A stretch of 64,000 bases of DNA, taken from positions 186,001 through 250,000 of the forward strand of contig NZ_JAPDOD010000001.1 in NCBI RefSeq assembly GCF_027587205.1, written 5' to 3'. Positions 17,853 to 27,335 of this stretch are shown here, piece by piece. This stretch comes from Solirubrobacter ginsenosidimutans (GTDB taxonomy: Bacteria > Actinomycetota > Thermoleophilia > Solirubrobacterales > Solirubrobacteraceae). The first letter of the stretch is position 1. Every line of letters starts with the position of its first letter. Below the pieces are notes generated by a model. The model was not told where the DNA came from, ran no database searches, and saw only the letters and a list, made by a program, of their open reading frames with translations. A program made the translations under genes and the position numbers.

Positions 17853-19442
17853 GGGGCTGTCGCGTAAGTCCGTCGATGACTGCGGCGGTGCCGCGGCGGT
17901 GTGGCAAGTCGGCCGCGGCGGGCCGTGGGGCCGGCGGCCGTCAGGCCGCCGTGTTGGCGAGTTGGTGGTTGTGGAGCTTGAGCAGGTTGTGGGTGGCCAT
18001 GCAGAGGCGCCATTCGGTGCGGACGGCGGTTCTTCCGCGGCGGTGGAAGCGGGTGATGCCGCGGTTGTGTTTGGTGTTGCCGAATACGGATTCGATGATG
18101 TGTTGTCGCTGCTTGTAGAGCGCCTTGCCGTGTTCGGTCGCCAGGACGTTGCGCATGAAGTCATAGATTCCGCCGCGCCAGCCCGGCCGGGGCGTGGTTC
18201 GCAGGCCGGACTCGGGCCGGATCAGGACCGGGATGCCGTCGCCGGTGAGCCGGTGGATCTGCTTGGTGTGCCAGTAGCCGGAGTCTGCGACAACGACGCT
18301 CGGGAGTTCGGTGATGCCCGCGGCTGTGAGCTCTCGGCGGACCGCCGCGACGGTCCGTTCGAGGTGGCCGAAGTCGGGGGAGATGACTTCGATCTCGGCG
18401 GCGATGACGATCTGGTGCTCGTTGGCTGCGGCCTGGGCGTTGTAGCCCTGCAGGAACCCGTGTTGGCCTTTGACCATTCGCGAGTCCAGGTCGGTGGTGT
18501 TGATTTCGCCCTCGGGGACCTCGGGTGGTGTGTAGGGCTTGGGGACCGTCCCGGGTCCGAGCCGCCAGCCGCGGTGATCCTTGCCGCCGGCGCGGGAAGC
18601 GTTCGTAGGCGTCGTTGGCGCGCGCCTCGATCCAGAGTTGCTCATCCATGCGCTCTTTGGCCTCACGCAGCCGTGCTGACCGATCGCGCGGAATCGGCGC
18701 GCCCTCGGCGGCGCGCTGATCGTCCAACCAGCGCTTGGCCTCCTTGAACCACTGCCTGCGCCCTCCGTGCGTCGAGATCTCCGGCGGCAACTCATCTCCC
18801 CGGCGATCACCGAAACGCTCGTCCTCCTCGGCGTCGATTGCTCGAGCGTCTTCGATCACCTCGCGGGCCAGACGTTCGTAGTCTCGGTTGGCCGAGCGGC
18901 TCGCGTTGGCGGCGACCTTGCTGCCGTCGACGGCGACGACGCTCAGGCCGACCAAGCCAGCCTTCGCGCACAGCCCGAGAACGCCGCCGAAGAGCTCCGC
19001 GAGCGCGTCCTGGTGGCGCTCGACAAAGCGCGCGATGGTCGCGTGATCGGGCTTGCTCTGCGCCGCGATCACGCGGTAGGCGATGTCCTCGACGCACGCT
19101 CGCTCGATCGCTCGCGAGGACCGGTTCCCGCGCGCGTAGGCGTAGAGGATCAGCGCGACCATCATCGCCGGATCAAACGCGGGCCGGCTGCGCCCGACGG
19201 CTCGATAAGCGCCATAGAACGCGTCGAGTTCCATGGACTCGACCGCGCCGAGCACGAACCACGCGAAGTGGTCTTCGGGCAGCCACTCGCGCACGTCGGG
19301 TGGCATCAAGAACGACTGCTCGCGATCACACGCGATGAACCGTTGCGCCATGCCCGGAATCGTCTTAAACGCGCCGGACGGGACGTCGCCACGCGCATCC
19401 ACGCAAAAGCAAGCGCCAATTCCCGACTTACGCGACAGCCCC
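17853..19442 (-). mobile_element. IS1182-type insertion sequence, copy 1 (frameshifted)
   Basis: A 1590-bp element bounded by perfect 18-bp terminal inverted repeats, GGGGCTGTCGCGTAAGTC at 17853-17870 and its complement at 19425-19442. It contains one transposase gene on the minus strand, broken by a one-base insertion. The flanks reconstruct a copy of the dispersed repeat: the left flank ends TTCGTCG and the right flank begins TTCGAGGAGCGGCACTCT. The element therefore inserted inside the repeat. A short, degenerate 4-bp GTCG-type target duplication is possible. Confidence 0.85.
17941..19351 (-). pseudogene. IS1182-family DDE transposase, broken by a frameshift
   Basis: Read from ATG 19351 (MAQRFIACDREQSFLMPP). 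The N-terminal frame runs to about 18600 and the C-terminal frame (GGKDHRGWRLGPGTVPKPYT to HNLLKLHNHQLANTAA) ends at 17941. Alignment with the intact copy (41169-42578) shows one extra G in the run after GCCGGCGC near 18595, between 'ERF' and 'RAGGKDHRG'. Catalytic-type acidic motifs survive on both sides (VVAVDGSKVAAN, VVADSGYWH, IIESVFGNTKHNRG). The protein would normally be about 469 aa. IS1182 elements are not known for programmed frameshifting, so I read this as inactivation. Confidence 0.85.
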
Positions 19443-19469
19443 TTCGAGGAGCGGCACTCTGCTCACGGC
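19443..19469 (+). repeat. Dispersed repeat half, right flank of IS copy 1
   Basis: TTCGAGGAGCGGCACTCTG is the right part of the repeat, separated from its left part (TTCGTCG at 17846-17852) by the IS insertion. Confidence 0.5.
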
Positions 19470-19572
19470 CTGGAGCGGTGAGCAGCGCTGCACCATCAGC
19501 GAAGCGGGCGAGTCGCATGCCCGACGCACCGAAGGGCGTCCAGCCCGCCGGTCGACAAGTAGGGTTTGCAAA

Positions 19573-19890
19573 GTGCGCCGTCTCCTCCTGCCACTTGGAG
19601 CGACCTTCGTCGCATGGCAGATCGTTCAGGCTGACTGGCCTTCCGCCGTGTTGGTTGCGGTGCTCGTCGTCTGGCTCGTCTGGCGCGACATTCCGCCGCG
19701 GTTGTTTCAAGCAACGTCCGTGATTGCGTGCGCCGCGGTGGTCGCTGATGCCGTGCGGTCAGGCCTACCGTGGTGGATGATTGTGCTGGCCGCCGCTAGT
19801 GGTGTAGCGCTCGTCTTCATCTTCGTGCTTGCGTTCGCCTTGCGGCATGGGATCCGTTCGCCCGCCGTTCCGCCGTCCGCCCCGCGCTGA
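19573..19890 (+). CDS. Small integral membrane protein
   Basis: A 105-aa protein with a GTG start. Three hydrophobic helices at about residues 5-35, 45-62 and 65-92 (MRRLLLPLGATFVAWQIVQA, VLVAVLVVWLVWRDI, MIVLAAASGVALVFIFVLAF), then a short polar Pro-rich tail. It follows the IS by 130 bp. The N-terminus has a positive start typical of insertion. No family recognised. Confidence 0.6.
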   Translation: MRRLLLPLGATFVAWQIVQADWPSAVLVAVLVVWLVWRDIPPRLFQATSVIACAAVVADAVRSGLPWWMIVLAAASGVALVFIFVLAFALRHGIRSPAVPPSAPR

Positions 19891-20335
19891 GCGCCCTCGT
19901 GGCTGCGCGGACCGGCGGAGCGCGGGTCTGTCTCCATCGCCCCGAATGGTCCGGTTGCCGGTTGCGTCGAAGGTGTCGCGTGACTACGGCGATTCCGTCT
20001 TAGAGCCACCGCTGCCAGCCGACAGAGGCTCGCGGAGCCCAGGAGACGATCAACCAGACCTTGCTGTTGCAGAGAACCGGAGACGGCGCCGGGACCGTTT
20101 CGTTACAGGCTTTCCGAAGTGCCGGAAGAACAGAATGCCCGCTGAGAGAGCGACAAGACCCAGGCTGCCGCACGGCCCGACCGCGACCCCGACCCCGACG
20201 AGTCCGGTCACGGACGCGCCGCCGCCGGTCTCCGACGACGCCGTCACCCCCCGTCATGCCCGAAAAGCAAACCTTCACTAGATCATTCGTCGAAGGGTGC
20301 CGGCGGGTTGGCGCCTCGCGTCTAGAGTCCGCGCG
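19891..20335. other. Intergenic gap
   Basis: About 445 bp between two small membrane protein genes. Frames on both strands are shadow-like (Arg/Pro-rich). A CGTCGAAGG sequence at 20289 resembles the start of the dispersed repeat but lacks the ACT box. Nothing else is supported. Confidence 0.4.
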
Positions 20336-20779
20336 ATGAAGGCTGCCCGCGCGACTGTGGAGCACCGGCTTCTCGCCGTTGTGAATCTCGTCGGCGGCAG
20401 CGTCGCGCTCGCGCTCGCGCTCTCTGGCGACAAGGCGGCGTTCGACACGTTCGCCGCGGTCTTCGTCGCGTTGATGGCGATCGCGATCGCGCTGGCCACG
20501 TTTTGGATGCTGCGGAGCCTGCGTCGCGCTGAGCCATTTCCCGACTGGGCGACGCGCGCACGTGGCGTCGGGCCGAGCCAGTTCCTGAGCGCCGCGATGT
20601 CCGCGGCCGTGACCGTCTTCATCGCCACGGCCCCGTCGCCGAGTACTTGGATCGTCGCCGTCGCCCTCCTCGCTATCGGTCTGTTGCATCTCTGCACTGC
20701 CATGCTTGCCGCGCGGGTCGAGCGGCGCATGGGCTCGGACGTTCTGCGCTTCGAGAACCGGTATTTCCTTGCCCACTAA
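20336..20779 (+). CDS. Integral membrane protein, four predicted helices
   Basis: A 147-aa protein from ATG 20336. Hydrophobic helices at about residues 12-30 (LLAVVNLVGGSVALALALS), 38-58 (TFAAVFVALMAIAIALATFW), 80-100 (FLSAAMSAAVTVFIATAP) and 103-122 (TWIVAVALLAIGLLHLCTAM). Short charged loops; the C-terminus reads DVLRFENRYFLAH. No transport or enzyme motif. It is one of several small membrane proteins in the 14-22 kb unknown-gene cluster. Confidence 0.65.
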   Translation: MKAARATVEHRLLAVVNLVGGSVALALALSGDKAAFDTFAAVFVALMAIAIALATFWMLRSLRRAEPFPDWATRARGVGPSQFLSAAMSAAVTVFIATAPSPSTWIVAVALLAIGLLHLCTAMLAARVERRMGSDVLRFENRYFLAH

Positions 20780-20921
20780 CTAGCCCGGGTGCACGCTGGC
20801 TTACCAAGGACAGCGTGTCCGAGCGCTCTGCTCGGTCCGGATCCCGCCGCCGCCGCCCGCCCCCGCTGACGGGCTGACACAAACGCACGCAAACCACCAT
20901 CTACGCCGAGAGGCTCGAGTT

Positions 20922-20949
20922 CGTCGAGAAGCGGAACTATCGTCGCGTG
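20922..20949 (+). repeat. Dispersed polarised repeat, copy 8, abutting a gene start
   Basis: GAGTTCGTCGAGAAGCGG, then ACTAT at the 14-nt offset; the copy runs directly into the GTG start at 20947. Confidence 0.5.
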
Positions 20950-21294
20950 ACGATGGATGCTCTGCCGATCGAGGAGTTTGCGCGGTGGTGGCGCGAGACG
21001 GGCGAACACGAGCTTCGCCAAGTACTCCTTTGGCGATGGGATCCGATCGGTGTCGCTGACTGGTTTCCGAGCGCCGCTGACGAGTACGACAGCTACGCGC
21101 CCCAACTCGTGCAGGTACTCCGCAACGGCGGAGACACGGATGCGGTCATGACCTGCCTTCGCAACGTTGAGCTCGACGCGATGGGGCTGCCAGGAACGTC
21201 GCCCGAACGTCTTCGGGAGGTGGCGAGGGTCATCGACGAGTGGTACGGCAACTCGCAGAAACACTGGTCTGAGTTCGGCCCGATTCCTCGCTGA
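20947..21294 (+). CDS. Small protein with DPIGV...DEYD motif, unknown function
   Basis: A 115-aa protein with a GTG start (ATG two codons later). The sequence LLWRWDPIGVADWFPSAADE followed by YDSYAPQLVQVL, and later LRNVELDAMGLPG, is a pattern I recognise from a widespread family of 90-120-aa cytoplasmic proteins. Members are often annotated hypothetical and are sometimes found in immunity-gene clusters. I cannot name the family with certainty. All-helical, no signal or membrane segment. The start lies within a copy of the dispersed repeat. Confidence 0.6.
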   Translation: MTMDALPIEEFARWWRETGEHELRQVLLWRWDPIGVADWFPSAADEYDSYAPQLVQVLRNGGDTDAVMTCLRNVELDAMGLPGTSPERLREVARVIDEWYGNSQKHWSEFGPIPR

Positions 21295-21372
21295 GGCGGA
21301 ACGTTGTCCGCCAGCGGCGGCGCCCGCAAGCCGCCGGCGCCCCGTTCTGTGGCGATCGCGTTCTGCCGCTCC

Positions 21373-21400
21373 CGTCGAGGAATGAGACTTTGAGAGCCTG
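21373..21400 (+). repeat. Dispersed polarised repeat, copy 9
   Basis: CGTCGAGGAATGAG, then ACTTT at the 14-nt offset and GAG; 79 bp after the preceding stop. Confidence 0.5.
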
Positions 21401-21472
21401 CAACGCCGCGCAAGCCGCAATGGACAAACGTCTGCTCGATCGCGCCGACTGCTTCTGAAAGAATGATCAGCG

Positions 21473-21853
21473 ATGCCTGATCGAGTCGTCTATTCGGCCC
21501 TGGGACTGTGGGCCCTCTCGCTCGCGGCACTTCTTGTCATCGGGCGGGAACTCGGCGAAACCGTGGTGCTCGTCCTGTTCTGCCTCATGATGGGCTGCGC
21601 GGCCTTCATCGTGGCTAGCTGCTACGGCCTCGTCGGACTGCTTCGTTTGCTCGCGCTCGCGTTGCTAGGCGGTGTCTGCGTCGCTGCCGTGACGCTCGTC
21701 CTGCCCGAGGGCGTAGACGAGGTCGTCGCGTGGCTTGGTCCGATCGTTCTCGGTGTACTCGTCGCTGCGGTCGAGCGCCGCAAGCGGCGCCGCCAGCGCG
21801 TCATCATATTGACGACGAGCGAACGCACGGTCGTCTTGACGACAGATGGCTAG
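21473..21853 (+). CDS. Small integral membrane protein
   Basis: A 126-aa protein from ATG 21473. Four closely packed hydrophobic helices (residues about 7-24, 28-50, 52-75 and 83-98; GLWALSLAALLVI, LVLFCLMMGCAAFIVA, LLALALLGGVCVAAVTLVLP, LGPIVLGVLVAAVE) followed by a basic cytoplasmic tail (RRKRRRQRVIILTT). No motif of known transporters. It stands alone between repeat copies. Confidence 0.6.
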   Translation: MPDRVVYSALGLWALSLAALLVIGRELGETVVLVLFCLMMGCAAFIVASCYGLVGLLRLLALALLGGVCVAAVTLVLPEGVDEVVAWLGPIVLGVLVAAVERRKRRRQRVIILTTSERTVVLTTDG

Positions 21854-22328
21854 GAAGCGTCCGGAAGCGCGTCATCGTGGAATTGACCGACAACCGACGA
21901 CGAGCGCCAGTCGGCCGACCGTCTCATTTGTGCCTGCCACTGCTGCGCGCGATCGAGCGTCAGTTCTACGCCGTGGCCGACCTCGGCGTTGGCTCCGGGC
22001 GCCTGCCCAAATCGTCGAATAGGGGCACTGTGACGTGGTGCCCGCGCGCAACTCCGTTTCGGATATCGCGAGAGCGACGGCGTTCGAGTTCGATCCTGTC
22101 GGAGCACGCACGCGTGCGCCACGTCGTGCCTATGCACCGCATCGTTTCACTCGAGCCGCGTGGCACTTCTGCTGTTCGTCGCGTGTTCGGTTCGGCCGGG
22201 AACCTCGCTCCCATTGCCGCGCAAGAGCGAGGGGCTCGGTTCGTCAGAACGGCGCAGCGGACGGCGACAGGCCGGCGGCGTTGACCTCTGCTTCGGTCGC
22301 CGGCGCGAGGCGATCAAAGGTGTCAGCG
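21854..22328. other. Intergenic gap with one repeat copy
   Basis: About 475 bp between a small membrane protein gene and the convergent SARP gene. It contains one repeat copy at 22013-22040 and no gene I can support. Confidence 0.4.
22013..22040 (+). repeat. Dispersed polarised repeat, copy 10
   Basis: CGTCGAATAGGGGC, then ACTGT at the 14-nt offset; the right end is diverged. Confidence 0.4.
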
Positions 22329-25300
22329 TCAGGCGGGCCGGCAGATGGTTCGGTGGGGCTGGCCGGGGAGTGCGTCCTGCCACTCGCGCGATGTGAGGTC
22401 GCGACTCGCGACGAGGCACGCGTGCCGTTTCCATGTCTGCGGGGAGATGTCCAAGCGGAGGCCGCCGTGCCGGTCGGAGACTGCGAACAGTCGCGAGCCG
22501 TCGGGGGCGAGGACGGCGGCGGCGAACGTGTCCGGTTCGACCGTGAGAGGCGGTCCGATGGGGTTCCCGGTGCTGACGTCGTGCAGCCCAACCGTCCCGT
22601 CGGCGCCGCCGGTGACGAGCACCCGCCCGTCGGGGGTGAATTGCATCGACACAAACCGCTGCACGCCGTGGCCCTCGAAGCGAGGCCCGACCGGCTTCCA
22701 GCTACGCGTCGACCACAGCTGCGCCGTGCCATCCATGTGCCCCGTAGCGAGCCGGGTGCCGTGGGGAGAGAACGCCAGCGAACGCCCGCCGTCGGGCGTC
22801 ACAAGCCGCGCGACGAGCCGGCCGGTGCGTGCGTCGCGGACCTCGGTGGGGCCCTCGCGGGCGGCGGCGGCGAGCAGCGTGCCGTCGGGACTGAAGGCCA
22901 CCGAGGCCGACGTCACTGCGAAGCGCACACGGGTGAGGGCGCGCCGGCGGACGTCCCATACGCGCACGGTGCCGTCGTCGGCTGCCGTGTCGTCGGTCGG
23001 CGTGCCGATTTCTGCGGCGGCGAGCAGGCTCCCGTCGGGCGAGAAGGCGAGTGCCTGTGACGTCGTCGACAGTCCACTCAGGTCGCCCACGGGCTGCAGT
23101 GAGCGCGCGTCCCGGAGCGTCACCTGTCCGCGTCTACCGGCGATCGCGAGCAGTCGCCCGTCGGGACTGAAGGCGACGGCCGCGGCGAAGCCGTCCAGCG
23201 CATGCACGCTGCGGCGCGGGCGCAGCGTCTGCGCGTCGATCAGATCGACGGTGCCGTCGGTCTGCGTGACGGCGACGGTGCGACCGTCGGGGCTGACAGC
23301 AATGCCGCGCGGCGACCTGTCGCCGGGATCCACGAGAAACGGCGGTCCGGCGTCGAAGCGCCGGATGAGCCGGCGATCGCCGGCGAGGTCCCACACGAGC
23401 GCGCGCTCGTCCTCGCCCGCGCTGTAGAGGGTGCGTCCGTCGGCGGAGATCTGCAGTCCCCATATATGCCCGCGGTCGTGCCCCTGCAACCGCTCGCGCA
23501 GTTCTGCGCGCGCGACGTCCCAGACGAGCAGTTGCCCGTCGTCGTGGGACGTGACGAGCGTCCGCCGATCGGGCGTGAACGCGAGCCGCGAGACGGCCGC
23601 GGCTTTCCCGCCGGTGAAGCGCCGGACTTGTCCGGAGCGCAGGTCGAGCACGCGGACCGCGCCGCGCGGCGAGCCGAGCGCGAACAGGCGTCCGTCGGGG
23701 CTGACGCTCCCGGTAGCGTCGCCCACGGGCCAGCGGCGCAAGGGGCGCAGCCGCTCGGTGTCGATCATCACCGTCTCGTTCCGCGGCGCGCTGGTCATGA
23801 CCAGGCGCCGGCGATCCGCCGTCGTTGTCAGGCCGAACGCGGCCTGGGGCAGACGCAGCGCGCGGCCCTCGGCGGCGCCGGTCGTCGCGTCGAAACGGCG
23901 CAGCACGACCGCGGCCTCGATCGACGGCGGGTTGAGGATCTGCTCGATCAGGAGATCGCGGCCGTCGGGCAGGAACGCGACGCTCGCGGCGCCGTACCTC
24001 GACGGGTCGAGCGCGATCCGCAGCCGCCGCGTGCGCGTGCGGGGGTCGATCAGGTCCACCACTGGCCCGGACGGCAGCGTTATGGGCGCGGCGAGCGTGG
24101 CTCCATCCGGCGAGAACCTGAGCGGGCCGACGTCTCCGTCCGCGACCCGGTAGGGCGCGCCGATCGAGCGGCGGCTTGCGACGTCAAAGACGCTGACCGC
24201 ACCGAGAATGCCTCCGACGGCTGCCAGGCGCCCGTCCGGACTCACGACCACAGAGCTGAGGGGCCAGCCGTCGCCTGGAAGCACGCCGATCACCGCCGAG
24301 TTGCGCGCCAGCACCGAGAGCAGGTTGCCGCGCGTGGCGGCGGAGTCGTGCAGCTCTACGCCGGCGCGCGCGAGCAGGAGCGCGTGGTCGAGGTGCTCGC
24401 GGCCGACCGCGTCGGCGCCGACGCGCTGTGCGTCGGCGACCACGGTGGCGTCGCGAGCCTGGCCGCGCTGGGCGACGGCGATGGCACCTGCCGCCACCGC
24501 GAGCGCCAGCAAGGCTCCGACTCCGGCCAGGAGGACCCGCAGGCGGCGATTCGCACGGCGCTGCCGCTCGCCCTCGCGCTCCGCCTCGGCGCGGCTCGCA
24601 GCGACGAACGCGCGCTCGAGCCCGTCCAGCTCGGGCTCATGCTTCGCAGTCCAGTCGAGCGTGGAAGCCAGTCGGGCGCCTCTGTAAAGCTCCGCCGGGT
24701 CACGATCGGCGGATTGCCAGCCGCGGGCCGCGTTCATGAGGTGCAAGTGCAGCCGGCGCCCGTCGGCGTCTTCCTGGAGCCATGTACGCAGTCGCGGCCA
24801 CTCGCGCAGCAGGGCTTCGTGCGCGACCTCCACCTCGCCCTCGCTGATCGAGATCAGCCGCGCCTCGGCGAGCACGTCCAAGACGTACGCGACGTCAGTG
24901 CCCTCGAACTCGGTCAGCCGGGCCCGGCGTCGCACAACGGCGTCGCCCTCGCCGTCCCCGGCCAGCCGCAGCAGGACGCGCCGTGCGAGCCGCCGGCCCG
25001 CAAGGTCAAGCCGCTCGTAGGCCTGCTCGGCCAGCCGCGCGACCGCCCCGCACACTCCCCCGGCCTTCTCGTAGTCGGACAGGCGCAGCGACCCGCCCCC
25101 GCGGCGCTGCCACAGCTCCAGCAAGGCTGAGGAAACCAGCGGCAGCGCACCGGGCTGCCCCTGAACGTCGGCGACCAGCGCGTCGACCAGCTCGCTCTCG
25201 ACCGGCACGCCGGCCCGGCGCGCCGGCAGCTCGATCGCACGGCGCAGCTCCTCGCGGCGCATCGGGCCGACGAGCACGTGGCCGGCGCCCAGCAGCCGCG

Positions 25301-27212
25301 ACAGCTCCGTATAGGCGGCGCAGCGACCGTAGAAGTCGGCGCGCACGGCGACGACCACCAGCGCGGGCCGGCGCACGTCTCGCACCGAGGCCATGAGCGC
25401 GTCGACGAACGCCGCGCGCTCTGACTCCTCGCCGCAGATCGTGAACGCCTCCTCGAACTGGTCGACCGCCACGACCAGCCGGCCGTGACTCGGCGCCCGG
25501 GCAAGCGCCTGCTCGAGCGCGCGCAGCGGACGCTCCCCCGGCCGCAAAACGGCGAGCGTCCAGCGCTCGCTGCCGGGAATTACATCCGCCGCGAGCGCGG
25601 CGAGCAGACCGGCATGCAGCACCGAGGACTTCCCGCTGCCCGAAGGCCCGACGATCCCCAGGAACGGGGCGCCCGTCAACCGGGCGACCATCTCTGCCAC
25701 CAACCGCTCGCGCCCGAAGAAGAAGTCCGCATCGCCGGCCTCGAAGGACGCCAGCCCCTTGTAGGGGCAGACGGCTTCGACCGCACGCGACTCGGTTCGC
25801 TCCCTGGCGACCTGCAGCTTGACGATGCTTCCGACGAGGTCGTCCTCCGCGGCGCGCAGCCCGGACCGATCCCCGTTGATACGGCCCACCGAATCGGCGA
25901 GGCGACGTAGCTCCAGCATGCGCGCCCACTCCGACGCCACACCGTGCAGCGACCGCGGCAAGCCGCCGCTGGCGACCAGAAGGCGCTCGACCGGCACCGC
26001 AACCTTCGCGCCCGCATAGAGCCGGGCGAACGCGCGGGCACCGTCGGCGTTCAACGGAGCCAAGGCGAGCGTCCCGGCCGCCCGCAACGAGGGCACCACC
26101 TGCTCCGCGGTCGCCACCACGAGCACCGCCCCGGCGAATCGCTCGTCGAGCGGATCGAGGTCGCGCGCGACGTCGTCGAGCACCAGCAGGGTGGGTCGGG
26201 AAGCCATGCGAGCGGCGGCCAGCGCATGCGACGCGTCCGCCGAGCGGCGAGCGGACACGTACAGCACGGCTCCGCGGTCGCGCAGCACCTCTTGCGCGAG
26301 CTCGGCGACCAGACGTGTCTTGCCGATTCCGCACTCGCCCACGACAAGGACGCACCGGCCGTCCCCGGCGAGCGCGCGCTGCCAGTGCCCACGCAGCCAG
26401 TCCAGATCGGCCTCTCGGCCCAGGAGCGGTGTCGCCGTGTCGAGCTCGGGCGCCAATCGGGTCGCTTCGACCAGAAGTGGTGGCTCGAGCCGGGGATCCT
26501 GGCGGAGGATCGCCTCGTGCAGGTGGCGCAGCTCGGGGCCGGGCTCCACGCCGATCGCGTGCACGAGCGCCTGGCGAGCTTCGCGATAGGCCTCCAACGC
26601 CTCCGCTTGCCGGCCTGAGCGATACAGCGCGAGCATGTATTGCCCGCGCAGCCGCTCGCGCAACGGCTCATCGGCGATCAGCGACCGCAACTCGGGCAGG
26701 ACCTCGCAATGGCGGCGCGCGCCCAGGTCGGCGTCGATCGCCAGCTCGGTCGCCTGCAGTCGCAACTCCTCCAGCCGCCGGATCGCCGCGCTCGCGAACG
26801 GCTCATCAGCTACGTCGGCGAGCGGGCTGCCACGCCACAACGCGAGCGCCGCCCGTGCTTCCCCGTTCGGCGCCCCGCCGGCCTGCTCGGCGGCGTGAAC
26901 AAGCCGCTCGAACCGGACGGCGTCGACGCGATCGACCGCCAGCCGGAGCTCGTAGCCGCGACCGCGCGTGACGATCTCCGCCACGCTCCCGCGCAACAGC
27001 TTGCGCAACTGGGACACGTACAGCTGCACCATCTTGGGAGCCGAGGCCGGCGCGCGCTCGCCCCATAACCCCTCACACAGCCGATCGGCCGACACGGTCC
27101 GGTTGACCTGCAGCGAGAGCATTGCCAGCACGGCGCGCTGCTGGGGCGCCCCGAGGGCTACCGGGCGGCCGTCAAGGCTCGCCTCGACCGGCCCGAGGAG
27201 ACGGATGTCCAT
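22329..27212 (-). CDS. SARP/BTAD - ATPase - STAND NTPase - WD40 giant regulator
   Basis: A 1627-aa protein from ATG 27212. Domain order is as follows. An OmpR-type winged helix plus BTAD (about 1-245; LLGPVEASLDGRPVALGAPQ, VGVEPGPELRHLHEAIL-like end). A first P-loop ATPase (about 260-440; GECGIGKT). A second, nSTAND-type P-loop NTPase (about 487-880; CPYKGLASFEAGDADFFFGR, GPSGSGKSS). One transmembrane helix (about 893-915; VLLAGVGALLALAVAAGAIA). Then WD40 repeats to the end, with many 'FSPDGRxLA' strands. Such proteins couple a DNA-binding head to ligand or protein sensing; here the helix would put the propeller on the other side of the membrane. The gene at 55882 is a full-length paralogue. 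It is divergent from a PD40 gene 123 bp away. Confidence 0.9.
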   Translation of the reverse strand: MDIRLLGPVEASLDGRPVALGAPQQRAVLAMLSLQVNRTVSADRLCEGLWGERAPASAPKMVQLYVSQLRKLLRGSVAEIVTRGRGYELRLAVDRVDAVRFERLVHAAEQAGGAPNGEARAALALWRGSPLADVADEPFASAAIRRLEELRLQATELAIDADLGARRHCEVLPELRSLIADEPLRERLRGQYMLALYRSGRQAEALEAYREARQALVHAIGVEPGPELRHLHEAILRQDPRLEPPLLVEATRLAPELDTATPLLGREADLDWLRGHWQRALAGDGRCVLVVGECGIGKTRLVAELAQEVLRDRGAVLYVSARRSADASHALAAARMASRPTLLVLDDVARDLDPLDERFAGAVLVVATAEQVVPSLRAAGTLALAPLNADGARAFARLYAGAKVAVPVERLLVASGGLPRSLHGVASEWARMLELRRLADSVGRINGDRSGLRAAEDDLVGSIVKLQVARERTESRAVEAVCPYKGLASFEAGDADFFFGRERLVAEMVARLTGAPFLGIVGPSGSGKSSVLHAGLLAALAADVIPGSERWTLAVLRPGERPLRALEQALARAPSHGRLVVAVDQFEEAFTICGEESERAAFVDALMASVRDVRRPALVVVAVRADFYGRCAAYTELSRLLGAGHVLVGPMRREELRRAIELPARRAGVPVESELVDALVADVQGQPGALPLVSSALLELWQRRGGGSLRLSDYEKAGGVCGAVARLAEQAYERLDLAGRRLARRVLLRLAGDGEGDAVVRRRARLTEFEGTDVAYVLDVLAEARLISISEGEVEVAHEALLREWPRLRTWLQEDADGRRLHLHLMNAARGWQSADRDPAELYRGARLASTLDWTAKHEPELDGLERAFVAASRAEAEREGERQRRANRRLRVLLAGVGALLALAVAAGAIAVAQRGQARDATVVADAQRVGADAVGREHLDHALLLARAGVELHDSAATRGNLLSVLARNSAVIGVLPGDGWPLSSVVVSPDGRLAAVGGILGAVSVFDVASRRSIGAPYRVADGDVGPLRFSPDGATLAAPITLPSGPVVDLIDPRTRTRRLRIALDPSRYGAASVAFLPDGRDLLIEQILNPPSIEAAVVLRRFDATTGAAEGRALRLPQAAFGLTTTADRRRLVMTSAPRNETVMIDTERLRPLRRWPVGDATGSVSPDGRLFALGSPRGAVRVLDLRSGQVRRFTGGKAAAVSRLAFTPDRRTLVTSHDDGQLLVWDVARAELRERLQGHDRGHIWGLQISADGRTLYSAGEDERALVWDLAGDRRLIRRFDAGPPFLVDPGDRSPRGIAVSPDGRTVAVTQTDGTVDLIDAQTLRPRRSVHALDGFAAAVAFSPDGRLLAIAGRRGQVTLRDARSLQPVGDLSGLSTTSQALAFSPDGSLLAAAEIGTPTDDTAADDGTVRVWDVRRRALTRVRFAVTSASVAFSPDGTLLAAAAREGPTEVRDARTGRLVARLVTPDGGRSLAFSPHGTRLATGHMDGTAQLWSTRSWKPVGPRFEGHGVQRFVSMQFTPDGRVLVTGGADGTVGLHDVSTGNPIGPPLTVEPDTFAAAVLAPDGSRLFAVSDRHGGLRLDISPQTWKRHACLVASRDLTSREWQDALPGQPHRTICRPA

Positions 27213-27335
27213 GTCAGACCCTGCGAGCGACCCTACTCCGGTGCGCGCCGCGGATCAATCCGCCCATTGACCGCACATATACCGGCGTCGGCAACGGTGC
27301 AGAGCGTTCCCACCCCAGCGTCCCGAAAGGCCAAA

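Noticed and set aside
17941..19351. Programmed frameshift in IS copy 1 transposase
   Set aside because: The intact copy 2 has a single uninterrupted frame and no slippery motif at this place; a one-base insertion explains it.
14233..22328. Integron-type cassette array (attC-like sites between small genes)
   Set aside because: No integrase of the integron type, no GTTRRRY-type core sites, and genes occur in both directions.
23202..25130. Long open frame opposite the WD40 part of the 1627-aa regulator
   Set aside because: Arg/Ala/Gly-rich antisense shadow; the minus strand has clear domains throughout.
27217..27234. Direct repeat GACCCT at 12-bp period upstream of the 1627-aa SARP gene
   Set aside because: Only 6 bp long, the period does not match SARP boxes, and no supporting promoter elements are visible.
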